Source of the DNA: Candidatus Nitrosopelagicus sp.
GTDB lineage: Archaea; Thermoproteota; Nitrososphaeria; Nitrososphaerales; Nitrosopumilaceae
Assembly (NCBI GenBank): GCA_028343215.1
Contig: JAOLYB010000002.1
Coordinates: 62,001-126,000 of the forward strand
Length of the DNA stretch: 64,000 nucleotides
Direction: 5' to 3'
Made by a program: the position numbers and the translations under genes. Below, piece after piece: positions 12,538-22,330 of this stretch. Within the stretch, counting starts at the first letter, position 1. Each line of letters begins with the position of its first letter. Below the pieces are notes generated by a model that saw nothing but the letters and a program-made list of their open reading frames with translations, ran no database searches and was not told where the DNA came from.

Positions 12538-13507
12538 TTAATCCTCCTGAAAATGTTTTTGTTAATAATTCAAATGATTCGTTTACATTGTCTATCGGAT
12601 TAAACTGAATGATTGGTAAGTCTATGCCTGTATCTCGAAATAAATTCAGTTTTTTTAATCCCTCGTCAGGTGTACCTGCAATACATAAATCATCCAGCAT
12701 TTTTTCAGATACCAATTCCTCCAAACCGTTCAATCCTGTTTTTTTATATTCGTCGTGAATAATTTGTGTCTCATTCGAGTATCCTGCTGTTTCTAAAAAT
12801 TCCCGATAAATTTTTCCCACTGCGATGTAAAAACTAAGAGTTTTCTTTGCACGATTTCTGGCTTTTTCACCATCATTATGAATACAGGTTATTATTTGTA
12901 ATGTAGTTTCAATCTTTTTCTTTTTCTGCATACGTGAAATTGTATTTTTCATCTCATGTTTGGGTCTTAAATAAAATATTACTCCGTCTGCAATCTCCCA
13001 TGTCATTTCAACCATTTTTCTATTAATAGCTGCAAGATAGATTGGAATTTCTTTTCTTATTGGTTTTGTTAATAATGAAAAATCTTTTAATGAAAAAATT
13101 TCTCCAGAATAATTAATTTTTTCACCACGCATTGCCATGCGTATAATTTCTACATATTCCTTCATTCGTTGAACAGGTGATTCGAATGAATTGCCATGAA
13201 AATTTTCCACAATCGGTACACTACTAGTTCCCAATCCAAGTATTAATCTCCCATTTGAAATATTGTCGATTGTAGATGCGCCCATTGCAATTAAGCTTGG
13301 ACTTCTAGAGTATATGTTGATAATCGATGATCCGATTTTTGAAAATGTGTTTTCTTTAGATGTAAGCCCTAACATGGAAAAATTCTCCATGCCCCACGTT
13401 TCAGGAATCCACATAACCTCGGGTTTTATTTTATTTAGTTTTTGAGAACATTCTAAAACTTCTTCAATTGAAAGCAATGACCCTAAACTGTAAGATAATC
13501 TTATCAT
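12530..13507 (-). CDS. LLM-class F420-dependent oxidoreductase (methylene-H4MPT reductase-like)
   Basis: LILGLGTSSVPIVENFHG, luciferase-like fold signature. Confidence 0.85.
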   Translation of the reverse strand: MIRLSYSLGSLLSIEEVLECSQKLNKIKPEVMWIPETWGMENFSMLGLTSKENTFSKIGSSIINIYSRSPSLIAMGASTIDNISNGRLILGLGTSSVPIVENFHGNSFESPVQRMKEYVEIIRMAMRGEKINYSGEIFSLKDFSLLTKPIRKEIPIYLAAINRKMVEMTWEIADGVIFYLRPKHEMKNTISRMQKKKKIETTLQIITCIHNDGEKARNRAKKTLSFYIAVGKIYREFLETAGYSNETQIIHDEYKKTGLNGLEELVSEKMLDDLCIAGTPDEGLKKLNLFRDTGIDLPIIQFNPIDNVNESFELLTKTFSGGLNE

Positions 13508-14190
13508 TTGAAATATTTAGAATATTTTTTTGATTTTATTTCTTTTGAACATTCTTCAATATCTTTATGAGAGTCTATTGAAAACCAGAGAGCATTCTTG
13601 AATTTTACCGTTTCAAGAGACTTATTTTTTACCATTTTTGGAAAAACAATTCCCTCTAAACTTCCTTTTTTTGGAATTAATTTTTCAATATCTTTTGATA
13701 GGTGATATATTCCAGGATTCATCCAAACATTAGATACATCTTTTTTTTCATTGAATTTTAGAATTTTATTATTTTTAATATCCATTGTGCCAAATTTTGT
13801 TTTTAATTCATTGGCAGCAATCGTGTTTGTTTTTTTTAGAATTTTTTTTAGATCAATATTTGTAACAATATCTCCATTTAGTACTACAAATGATTCTTCA
13901 TTTACATATTTTAGCGCTTTTTTAATCGCACCTCCTGTACCTAGTGGCGTATTTTCAGTTGAAAAAATTATGTCACATCCAAAATTTTTTTTCTTTTTAA
14001 GAAATTTTTCTATTAGATTTGATTTGTAGCCGCTGGAAATAATGATCTCTGTTATTCCATATTTTTTTAAATATTTTATGGTGCGTTCTATTAGTGGTTT
14101 ATTGTTAATTGGAATTAATGGTTTAGGTATCTTATCTGTAATTGGACGTAATCGTTTTCCTCTACCTCCTGCTAAAATTATTGCTTTCAT
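13504..14190 (-). CDS. Sugar-phosphate nucleotidyltransferase
   Basis: MKAIILAGGRGKRLRPITDKIPKPLIPINNKPLIERTI signature. Confidence 0.92.
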   Translation of the reverse strand: MKAIILAGGRGKRLRPITDKIPKPLIPINNKPLIERTIKYLKKYGITEIIISSGYKSNLIEKFLKKKKNFGCDIIFSTENTPLGTGGAIKKALKYVNEESFVVLNGDIVTNIDLKKILKKTNTIAANELKTKFGTMDIKNNKILKFNEKKDVSNVWMNPGIYHLSKDIEKLIPKKGSLEGIVFPKMVKNKSLETVKFKNALWFSIDSHKDIEECSKEIKSKKYSKYFK

Positions 14191-14230
14191 GTTAATTACT
14201 AATATTTTCTATTTTTTAACGTATGTTAAA

Positions 14231-14761
14231 CTATATGATCATCTCAAAAGCAGTCAATCCAAAAAAGTAACCTACTAGCACCATAGTAACCCCCCATCCA
14301 CATGAACCAAGTATTGTGTATAGCAAAAATTTCTTAATACTCATTTTTAATAATCCTGCAGGAACTGAAATCATTTCTCTAAAAACTGGAACCATTCGTC
14401 CAAATAGAACTGCTTTATCTCCATATTTCTCAAACCATTTTTCTACTCTGTCTAACTTTTTTTCAGAAATTCTAACTTTGTTTAGGTATTTCAACAATGC
14501 TGTTCTACCTAATTTTAGAGCTATTAGGTAGATGACTGTGGAACCGATTGATGCACCTAATCCTCCGACAATGCCTAACAGTACGGCTTCTGCAACACTT
14601 AGACCATTTTGTGATGCGATAAATCCTGCAGTTGGAAATACTGCCATGGTGGGAATTGGTGGAATTATAGTTTCAATTAATGCTGCAACGAATACGCCTG
14701 TGTACAAGTACTCTGAAAGTAAATCGGCAATCCATTGAACCAATACTTGTAATTCACTCAT
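14231..14761 (-). CDS. DedA-family membrane protein
   Basis: ETIIPPIPTMAVFPTAGF; FGRMVPVFREMISVPAGLLKM. Confidence 0.88.
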   Translation of the reverse strand: MSELQVLVQWIADLLSEYLYTGVFVAALIETIIPPIPTMAVFPTAGFIASQNGLSVAEAVLLGIVGGLGASIGSTVIYLIALKLGRTALLKYLNKVRISEKKLDRVEKWFEKYGDKAVLFGRMVPVFREMISVPAGLLKMSIKKFLLYTILGSCGWGVTMVLVGYFFGLTAFEMII

Positions 14762-14888
14762 TATCTTTTTTCTCAGTTATGTAGTAGTGTAATTCTGTGT
14801 AACATTCTTTACAATACTCTTCAAATTTAGTATGTTCGCAATCATAACCTTTACTAGTATTTTCTCCGCATTTTTCACATTTTTGCAT
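14754..14888 (-). CDS. Cys-rich microprotein (44 aa), not in ORF track
   Basis: MQKCEKCGENTSKGYDCEHTKFEEYCKECYTELHYYITEKKDNE*; two CxxC pairs; overlaps the dedA start. Confidence 0.7.
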   Translation of the reverse strand: MQKCEKCGENTSKGYDCEHTKFEEYCKECYTELHYYITEKKDNE

Positions 14889-14895
14889 GTGAAAT

Positions 14896-15303
14896 CTAAT
14901 TTGATGACTTTTTTATTTTTATTGCACCTAATGCGATTTGGAAAATTCCTGGTGCAAACAACATTGCAATTGATGACATTGGGTCTCTATCTACGCCTTC
15001 AGGTGCTGGGCTTCCAACCATTGCCAATCCTCCGATTAAAATCAATACACCTGCGACTATTATCATTGCACCTAATCCTTTAGATGATTCCTTAAGTGAT
15101 ATGAAAAATGCAATTATCGGTAAAAGCAATGCGGGTCCACCCAAGCCCATACCTCTTTGCATGTCATTTAATGGTAGGAATCCTTCGTGGTCTGCATTAC
15201 TCATTGCAACTGCGACATCTGCACCATAAAGTACTAACAATCCAATAGCGATTCCAGTAATTACTACAGATGCTTTTAGTAACATATTGATTTTTGAAAT
15301 CAA
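14896..15303 (-). CDS. Hypothetical membrane protein
   Basis: 135 aa with about 4 hydrophobic segments. Confidence 0.72.
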   Translation of the reverse strand: MISKINMLLKASVVITGIAIGLLVLYGADVAVAMSNADHEGFLPLNDMQRGMGLGGPALLLPIIAFFISLKESSKGLGAMIIVAGVLILIGGLAMVGSPAPEGVDRDPMSSIAMLFAPGIFQIALGAIKIKKSSN

Positions 15304-15340
15304 GTATTAATAAACCATTTTGGTAATTCTAGAACTAATA

Positions 15341-16486
15341 CTAGGTTTGTTTTGGCTCAATGACCAAATTTTTCTTCAAATCTTCTATCTGATTAAATAA
15401 TTCGTCGATTCCTTTATTTTCTTTGTCCACTATGTTAACATGACCAATTTTTCGTTGGGGTTTTGATTCTAATTTCCCATACATTTTCAGATAGATATTG
15501 TCTTGTTTTTTTATTAATACATTATATTCACCTTGAAATGTTTTAGGTCCTAAAATATTGTACATGATGGTAGGGGATTTTATCGATGAATCACCTAAAT
15601 CCATTCCCAAAATTGCTCTAAGGTGTTGTTCAAACTGTGATGTGTTACAGGATTGTAACGTGTGATGCCCCGAATTATGAACTCTTGGGGCAATTTCATT
15701 TATCAAAATCTCATCATCTTTTGTGACAAACATTTCTATACCGAAAACACCTGCTCCGTGTAACATTTCCATAGTTTTTTCAGCAATTTTTTCTGCTTGT
15801 TGTTTTACATTTTCAGAAACTCGACCAGGAGCAATTGTAGTTCTTAAAATATTATTTTCATGAATATTTTCTACTACTGGGTATGTTGCAATTTTGCCTT
15901 TTGTATTTCTTGCAGCTATTACTGAAACTTCTTTTTCAAATTTTACAAACTTTTCCACCATCAAAGATTTACCGGCAAACAAATCTAATGCATCATCTAT
16001 GTCGGATTTTGAATTAATTTTATAATTTCCTCGTCCATCATATGCATCTCTTCTTGTTTTTAATAATAATGGTAGTCCCATTTTATCTATCATTTGATTT
16101 ATTTCATCTTTATTTTCAACTTTTTCAAAATCTGCAACTGCGATAGAATTTTCTTTTAAAAATTGTTTTTGAAGTAATTTGTCTTGAATAATTTTTAATG
16201 TATCTGGAGATGGATTGATTTCGGTATGTTCTTCTAATTTTTTTAAGACATCACTATTGCCAGATTCAATTTCATATGTTATAATGTCTGATAATTCAGA
16301 TAATTTTCTTATTGCATCTTCATCTTTAAAATCCGCGATGATTTGTTGAGCTCCAACTTTTGCTGCAGGACAATTCTCTGTAGGATCTAAAACTATGATC
16401 TTCGATATGGCGTCCAAATTTTGTGCCGCTTCTGTAAGCATCATTCCTAACTGCCCTCCGCCAATTATCCCTAAAATTTTACTCAT
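15341..16486 (-). CDS. purK: 5-(carboxyamino)imidazole ribonucleotide synthase
   Basis: MSKILGIIGGGQLGMMLTEAA start chosen at 16486 rather than the track's 16633; ATP-grasp; divergent from purE. Confidence 0.92.
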   Translation of the reverse strand: MSKILGIIGGGQLGMMLTEAAQNLDAISKIIVLDPTENCPAAKVGAQQIIADFKDEDAIRKLSELSDIITYEIESGNSDVLKKLEEHTEINPSPDTLKIIQDKLLQKQFLKENSIAVADFEKVENKDEINQMIDKMGLPLLLKTRRDAYDGRGNYKINSKSDIDDALDLFAGKSLMVEKFVKFEKEVSVIAARNTKGKIATYPVVENIHENNILRTTIAPGRVSENVKQQAEKIAEKTMEMLHGAGVFGIEMFVTKDDEILINEIAPRVHNSGHHTLQSCNTSQFEQHLRAILGMDLGDSSIKSPTIMYNILGPKTFQGEYNVLIKKQDNIYLKMYGKLESKPQRKIGHVNIVDKENKGIDELFNQIEDLKKNLVIEPKQT

Positions 16487-16541
16487 ACTGTAAAACAAAT
16501 TTTGTATTACTAATAGTTTAGCCGAAAATTTTTGATTAAAA

Positions 16542-17147
16542 TTGTTTAAAAATAGCAAAAAGTATGAAAAATTATTGGTAACAAAAAAACCTCTTGTTGG
16601 AATAATCATGGGCTCAAGCTCAGATAGTCGCATAATGCACGGTGCCGCCGAGATATTAGATTCATTTTCAATACCTCATGAAGATCAAATTATTTCTGCA
16701 CATAGAACACCTGAAAGATTAAATGAATATGCCAAGCATGCTGAAAAAAGTAAATTCAAGGTAATTATTGCAGGTGCAGGTGGTGCGGCACATCTTCCGG
16801 GAATGATTGCATCTCATACAACTATTCCCGTTATCGGAGTACCGATAATGGTGTACAACGATAAACAAATGAAAAAAACGGATAAAAACAAATACTCTGC
16901 ATTCGGAGGTCTTGATTCTCTTTTATCCATTTCAGAAATGCCTACAGGTTCCCCTGTTGTAGCTGTAGGGGTGAATAAGGCATCTAATGCAGGAATTTAT
17001 GCATTGAAAATACTGGGAAATTCCTATCCTGAAATTAAAACAAAATTGAAGAAGCATAAATTTGACCAATACACTTCAGTCCTAAAAGAATCTGAAGAAT
17101 TGAAAAAATTAGGTTTATCTAAATTTGTGAAAAAAAAGTTTCGTTAA
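16542..17147 (+). CDS. purE: 5-(carboxyamino)imidazole ribonucleotide mutase (non-ATG start)
   Basis: VGIIMGSSSDSRIMHGAAEIL...SAHRTPERL...GAGGAAHLPGMIASHTTIPVIGVP. Confidence 0.93.
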   Translation: MFKNSKKYEKLLVTKKPLVGIIMGSSSDSRIMHGAAEILDSFSIPHEDQIISAHRTPERLNEYAKHAEKSKFKVIIAGAGGAAHLPGMIASHTTIPVIGVPIMVYNDKQMKKTDKNKYSAFGGLDSLLSISEMPTGSPVVAVGVNKASNAGIYALKILGNSYPEIKTKLKKHKFDQYTSVLKESEELKKLGLSKFVKKKFR

Positions 17148-18376
17148 GACATTACTTGAAATTTAATATTTTTTTCTTGTAAGTGATTTATTAGTTCATT
17201 TGATTGATTTTGGTCCTCGGTTTCAAGACTAATTGTAACTCCTGCAGATCCTGCACTAACATCTGTACTTAACCTATCATGAATTACTTCAACAATATTT
17301 ACATTAATTGAAGATATCTCATCTACTAATTCTTTTAATGCGCCTGGTTTATCTTTTAAAAGAACTGAAATTTTCAACATTCGTCCCATTCCAGATAATC
17401 CTTTAGATACAATTTGTCCTAACAAATACATGTCGATATTACCTCCACATAGAATTGGGACTACTGTTTTTCCTGCTTCCGGTTTATGTTTCAAAATATA
17501 TGCCAATGCAACTGCACCTGCAGGTTCAACAACTGCTTTAGAACGTTCCATCAAAAGAAACATTGCATTAATTATATCGCTATCATCTACAGTTACAATT
17601 TTATCAATTTTTTCCCGAACTATTTCAAAAGTTAATTTACCAGGAGTTTTTACAGAGATTCCATCTGCAATAGTAGTATTTCCACTAACAGTTTCAAGGG
17701 CATTTTTTTCTATCGATTTTTTCATTGCAGGATATGCACTTGATTCAACACCTATTATTTTCACATTTGGGTTTTTTTCTTTAACTGCAGTTATTATTCC
17801 TGCCACCAATCCTCCACCTCCAATTGGAACATAAATCTCATTTACGTTTGGAAGTTGTTCAATTATCTCTAGACCGATAACTCCTTGGCCTGCAATTACA
17901 TGCGAGTCGTCAAATGCATGAATTATCGTTGCATTTGTTTCAGATGATATTTTTTGAGCATGTGCCCAAGATTCATCGTAAGTTAATCCTTGCAATATTA
18001 CATTAGCGCCATAACCTTTTGTCGCAGCTACTTTTGCAGGAGAAGCTGTTTTTGGCATTACAATTGTACAAGGAATATTTTCAATATGTGATGCAAATGC
18101 AACTCCTTGTGAATGATTTCCTGCGGATGCTGCAACCACTCCTTTACTTTTTTCATCATCAGTTAATGATTTAATTTTATAATATGCGCCACGAATTTTG
18201 AAAGAGCCCGTTTTTTGTTCATATTCATTTTTCAGATATACGTTGGCTCCACAAATCTTGCTAAATGTTTCGGAGAACTCTAGAGTTGTATTTCGAATTA
18301 CCTTGCTTTGAGTTTCTCGTGCTTTTATTACATCATCATATGTTACCGTCATGGAATTGTTACAAATTCCATACAT
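17144..18376 (-). CDS. ilvA: Threonine ammonia-lyase with C-terminal ACT domain
   Basis: EQKTGSFKIRGAYYKI, AASAGNHSQGVAFA, VPIGGGGLVAGI. Confidence 0.92.
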   Translation of the reverse strand: MYGICNNSMTVTYDDVIKARETQSKVIRNTTLEFSETFSKICGANVYLKNEYEQKTGSFKIRGAYYKIKSLTDDEKSKGVVAASAGNHSQGVAFASHIENIPCTIVMPKTASPAKVAATKGYGANVILQGLTYDESWAHAQKISSETNATIIHAFDDSHVIAGQGVIGLEIIEQLPNVNEIYVPIGGGGLVAGIITAVKEKNPNVKIIGVESSAYPAMKKSIEKNALETVSGNTTIADGISVKTPGKLTFEIVREKIDKIVTVDDSDIINAMFLLMERSKAVVEPAGAVALAYILKHKPEAGKTVVPILCGGNIDMYLLGQIVSKGLSGMGRMLKISVLLKDKPGALKELVDEISSINVNIVEVIHDRLSTDVSAGSAGVTISLETEDQNQSNELINHLQEKNIKFQVMS

Positions 18377-18462
18377 AATTAATTGTTTGAAATGAATTGA
18401 TTTTTAGATTCGTGCCTATCTTTTTCATAATCCCTAAATACGTGCGATCAAAATGTAAATTA

Positions 18463-18515
18463 TTAATCAAGAGGTACAACTCCCCAAGGCATCAAGCCTA
18501 TGTACCCTTGATTAA
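18463..18515. ncRNA. Candidate structured RNA / 3'-UTR element: bulged 15-bp stem with nested hairpin
   Basis: TTAATCAAG(A)GGTACA ... TGTACC-CTTGATTAA enclosing AGGC-ATCAA-GCCT; overlaps stop of the 18512 CDS. Confidence 0.5.
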
Positions 18516-19357
18516 GAATTATTTTCTAAAACTACGTCTAAAATTTTTGTAATGTTTTGTTTGATCAAAAGTTTATTGTGTTCATCTATTTTCGTTGCAT
18601 CAACTAATCCTTGCTTTGCACCGTTGTCCACATATTCTAAATCTATGTTACACAAACATCCCTCTTCCCCATTTACAAGTTTTTGCTCATCAATCATTAC
18701 TGAGGTTGTATGAAATGTTTCTATCAATAAATTATCTAATTCTCTGAACAATTCATTTTTCTGACCTTGTACATCCACTACTTCTGGCTGTGAGTCGTCT
18801 ATCATTATTTTAATTTTTTTTGCTAATTCTTCGTCATTATAAAATAACTCAAATAATTCTTGTTTTGGCATATCTTTGAATCCTAATTCATTTAATTTTT
18901 CAATTATTAATCTCTCGCCTTCATCTTCATATTTTGATTCGGAGTTTCCATTAATATCAATTAACTCTGCTAATTTTTTTTGTAATTCAATCACCCGTTG
19001 TATTGGCTTGTAATATAGTAAAACATGGTACTGTAATGATGCATGTAATGATAGGATATAATCTCCAATTCTAATTTCAGATTTTGTGAATATACGTCTT
19101 AGATCTTCGTCTGAAGAATATGTGACCCCTTGAGAATTCCATTCAGACAAATAAGATTCAAATCCTGCAAAAAATGTTTCTACATTTTTGATATCAAAGG
19201 TTTCAACTTTCTTAGTTGTACTATCTCCTAACATCACATCGCAACTTACACTCCTCGTAACATTAATAATTTTTTTTAAATATTCTCCTTGAATTTCTTG
19301 GTTAATTTTATTTAATTCCAAAACAAATTCGTTATTTGAAGGATTTCCTATTCTCAT
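18512..19357 (-). CDS. Hypothetical protein
   Basis: 281-aa ORF divergent from the 19397 gene. Confidence 0.72.
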   Translation of the reverse strand: MRIGNPSNNEFVLELNKINQEIQGEYLKKIINVTRSVSCDVMLGDSTTKKVETFDIKNVETFFAGFESYLSEWNSQGVTYSSDEDLRRIFTKSEIRIGDYILSLHASLQYHVLLYYKPIQRVIELQKKLAELIDINGNSESKYEDEGERLIIEKLNELGFKDMPKQELFELFYNDEELAKKIKIMIDDSQPEVVDVQGQKNELFRELDNLLIETFHTTSVMIDEQKLVNGEEGCLCNIDLEYVDNGAKQGLVDATKIDEHNKLLIKQNITKILDVVLENNS

Positions 19358-19396
19358 AGGATTTCTTTTAATTACTTCCTTAAATTGTAATCATTT

Positions 19397-20215
19397 ATGG
19401 AAACATATTCGGATATTCTGTGCCACTTAAAACACGAATTTGTAAAATTGTATAAAGGAAATAGCCACACTACTGAAATTTTACCAAATCTACCTGATGA
19501 ATTACTACAAATTGAAAGTAAACAACTTTTATTATTACACGAATTCCTTGACGCCAATCCAATTTATTCAAATCACATATCTACAAAAATTTCAGATAAG
19601 GGGTATACAATTTTTGAAGGAGATTTGAATAATTACTGGATAGATAGTATTAAACACGATACTAGTTATGCACCATTTTATCCTACATGGATGTTATCTG
19701 CATGGGTTTTAGCACTAACTGCACAAAATCTAGGATTTGAACAAATTATCGATATTGGTTCCGGGGATGGTCGTATCGCATACTGTGGTAAAGTTTTAGG
19801 ATTAGATTCAATCTCAATTGAAATCGATGAAAATTTAGTAAATATGCAGGAAGATTTGTCACTGAAAACAGGAGTCAAGTTTAATCCGGTATGCTCAGAT
19901 GCAACAAATTATGATTTTAAAAAAATCCCTTCAAAAAAATCTATTTTTACTATAGGTGGAGTTCCAGAAATTGGAGAAGTTTTGGCAGAATCTGTTATTC
20001 AAAATGCATTAAAATCATCACATATTGAAAATTCTTCATTCGTACTAACTGGAAGTCATTCTCATCGGGAATTTTCCAGAGATAAAACTCATTTTGGATG
20101 GGGGACTTCAATTAAAAAATTGGAATTAACTGTGGTATCAACAATTTCTTTACCAACATATTGGACCATGGATCAAGACTTTGAGACACCGTATGTTTTC
20201 ACAAAAAAAGAATAA
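19397..20215 (+). CDS. Class I SAM-dependent methyltransferase-like protein
   Basis: QIIDIGSGDGRIAYCGKVLGLDSISIEID resembles motif I/II. Confidence 0.72.
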   Translation: METYSDILCHLKHEFVKLYKGNSHTTEILPNLPDELLQIESKQLLLLHEFLDANPIYSNHISTKISDKGYTIFEGDLNNYWIDSIKHDTSYAPFYPTWMLSAWVLALTAQNLGFEQIIDIGSGDGRIAYCGKVLGLDSISIEIDENLVNMQEDLSLKTGVKFNPVCSDATNYDFKKIPSKKSIFTIGGVPEIGEVLAESVIQNALKSSHIENSSFVLTGSHSHREFSRDKTHFGWGTSIKKLELTVVSTISLPTYWTMDQDFETPYVFTKKE

Positions 20216-20237
20216 AACACAGTGATTTTTTAATAAT

Positions 20238-21056
20238 ATGATAATGGAAAATAACGACGATTCTGTATTACCTTCTACAAGTTCAGAACAAGAGGATACT
20301 AATCAGAAAGGTAGTGTTGTAGATATGATGCTTGGTAAAAGCAGTGAGAAGGTGATAGATTCTGAAACAATGATTCAAGAAACTCAAAAAAGAATTTGGA
20401 GTTCATTGAAAAAAGGAATAGAATATGATGCAACTGTGGATAGATCAGATGCATATCTTAGGCAACATGTACATGAAAAACAATCGATGGTTGTAATGTA
20501 TGTGGATTTGGTAGGTTCTACAGATATTACATTAACATTGCCTGAAGAAAAGGTTGCAATAATAATTAGTTCATTTGCACAAGAAATGGCATTTGCAGTT
20601 AAACATCATGGAGGATTTGTTTTAAAATTTGTAGGTGATGCCGTAATCGGATATTTTGTTCATGCAAGCTCATTGATTGCTGCAGATAATGCAATTAGTG
20701 CTGGAAAATCAATGATAAAGATTATTCAAGAAGGCATAAATCCAATTTTGAACCAATATGATTATCCAGATTTATTTGTGAAAATTGGTATCGATTTTGG
20801 AACCAACATGATTGTCAGATATGGGTCTGATGCTGAAAAATCTCATGTGGATCTTTTAGGCCCTGCAATGAATATTGCAGCAAAAATTCAAGGAAAAGCA
20901 AAACCTCAAGAAATTTTGATAGGAGAAGATGTCTACAATCGCATTCATCCTTCATTACGAAAAGAATTTTCAAAGAAGATTTGGGATGAAGACGAATGGA
21001 AGTATCACAGTAGGGAAACTGGAGAATTGTACCCTGTTTATTATCATTCAGATTAG
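20238..21056 (+). CDS. Class III adenylate/guanylate cyclase-domain protein
   Basis: MVVMYVDLVGSTDITLTLPEE...HGGFVLKFVGDAVIGYF...KIGIDFG...HVDLLGPAMNIAAKIQGKA. Confidence 0.87.
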   Translation: MIMENNDDSVLPSTSSEQEDTNQKGSVVDMMLGKSSEKVIDSETMIQETQKRIWSSLKKGIEYDATVDRSDAYLRQHVHEKQSMVVMYVDLVGSTDITLTLPEEKVAIIISSFAQEMAFAVKHHGGFVLKFVGDAVIGYFVHASSLIAADNAISAGKSMIKIIQEGINPILNQYDYPDLFVKIGIDFGTNMIVRYGSDAEKSHVDLLGPAMNIAAKIQGKAKPQEILIGEDVYNRIHPSLRKEFSKKIWDEDEWKYHSRETGELYPVYYHSD

Positions 21057-21202
21057 ATTGTGAACTTGTCAGGACATTCTACATGTTCATAATGGTGCTC
21101 GGTAAATTGTTCGTCTACAACATACATTACAATTTTGTGTAATTCGACATCTCGGATTATCTTCTCACATTTTAGACACCTTTTCACTTTATCGTGTTGC
21201 AT
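21053..21202 (-). CDS. Cys-containing microprotein (49 aa), not in ORF track
   Basis: MQHDKVKRCLKCEKIIRDVELHKIVMYVVDEQFTEHHYEHVECPDKFTI*. Confidence 0.6.
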   Translation of the reverse strand: MQHDKVKRCLKCEKIIRDVELHKIVMYVVDEQFTEHHYEHVECPDKFTI

Positions 21203-21303
21203 GAAACAATCAAAATTCATGATCGCTATAAGGATCTGCGATCAGAAGAATATGACTAAAAATTGACGTTTGTTCACAATTTGAGCACAAAGGCAACATA
21301 CGA

Positions 21304-21720
21304 ATGCTAAAATATTGTTCAAAACCCATGGTTATCATGGATATGGGATTCTTTAATCATAAAAAAACACCATTTAACACTGCAGATGTAAATCATGGTC
21401 CAGAGGATTCGGTACGATACCCTCCTGCAAGCAAACCTCCTACAGGCGTTACAGGAATCCAAGAAATCCGAGAAAAATTTAATCGAAGAAATGCCTCCCT
21501 AATGCCAAACCTCGAAGATTTTAATCAAATGTTTCGTCAACATGCAGACGGTTTGCTAAATGGGTCTGAATCAATATTTCCTCCAGGCCATCCACTTTAC
21601 AATAAAGAAAAGTCATTTTCACTCTTAAAAGAGGCAAATGATAAACTACTCAAAGAAAATCTTGAGTTAAAAAAACAAATTGAGAAATCTGACAAAAAAT
21701 CATCACAGTCTAATTTTTAA
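21304..21720 (+). CDS. Hypothetical protein (real start probably internal)
   Basis: 138-aa ORF; MGFFNHKKTPFNTADVNHGPEDSVRYPPASK. Confidence 0.6.
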   Translation: MLKYCSKPMVIMDMGFFNHKKTPFNTADVNHGPEDSVRYPPASKPPTGVTGIQEIREKFNRRNASLMPNLEDFNQMFRQHADGLLNGSESIFPPGHPLYNKEKSFSLLKEANDKLLKENLELKKQIEKSDKKSSQSNF

Positions 21721-21895
21721 TAAATTTTTCATATTTTTCCATAATTTTTTCCAAATTCACAAATTCTAATTCTGAAATACTCTCTTTTTCTAATATATTT
21801 TTAAGAATTAGTCTTTCGGAAGTTTCAAGATAATTGATGGCATCAGATTGAAGTATTTTGTTAATTTTTTCTTTAGTATCAGCACTCATTTTCAA
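21710..21895 (-). CDS. Hypothetical protein
   Basis: 61-aa ORF, convergent. Confidence 0.5.
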   Translation of the reverse strand: MKMSADTKEKINKILQSDAINYLETSERLILKNILEKESISELEFVNLEKIMEKYEKFIKN

Positions 21896-21943
21896 AAATC
21901 AATATTTAATGTGGTTTATTAATTATGGAGCATTTTACCCAAT

Positions 21944-22330
21944 ATGGATAGTCGTTCATGGGCAAAAACAGTCACACAGAATAGGAAGAAATGTGAAAAA
22001 ATTTTAGAGAGTTCAAAGGATGTACGTTATGCAGGTGTTTTCAACGAATATGGACGTACAATATCTGGAAAAATTAGACCTGGCGTGAAACCTATTTTTT
22101 CACCAGATTCCGTACGTCATGAATTTTTTGCAATTGCCACTATGATGAGATTAAGAGAAAAAACATCAAAAACATTAGGCGATGTGGAGATTATTTCCAT
22201 AACTCACAAAAAAATCAATATTTTATTATTTTATAAAAATAGGATAACATACTATGTCACTATCAATAAAAAAAATAAATTGAATACACTGTTGATAAAT
22301 AAAATAAGGAAAATAATTACTCGGGCGTAA
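21944..22330 (+). CDS. DUF6659-like thaumarchaeal protein
   Basis: CEKILESSKDVRYAGVFNEYGRTISGKIRPG resembles 57808 CDS (NALLDSNEKIRYVGVYNSFSGDVYEKMQ). Confidence 0.7.
   Translation: MDSRSWAKTVTQNRKKCEKILESSKDVRYAGVFNEYGRTISGKIRPGVKPIFSPDSVRHEFFAIATMMRLREKTSKTLGDVEIISITHKKINILLFYKNRITYYVTINKKNKLNTLLINKIRKIITRA

Noticed and set aside
16487-16633. N-terminal extension of purK ORF to 16633
   Set aside because: Would overlap purE on the other strand; the MSKILGIIGGG start at 16486 matches the family start.
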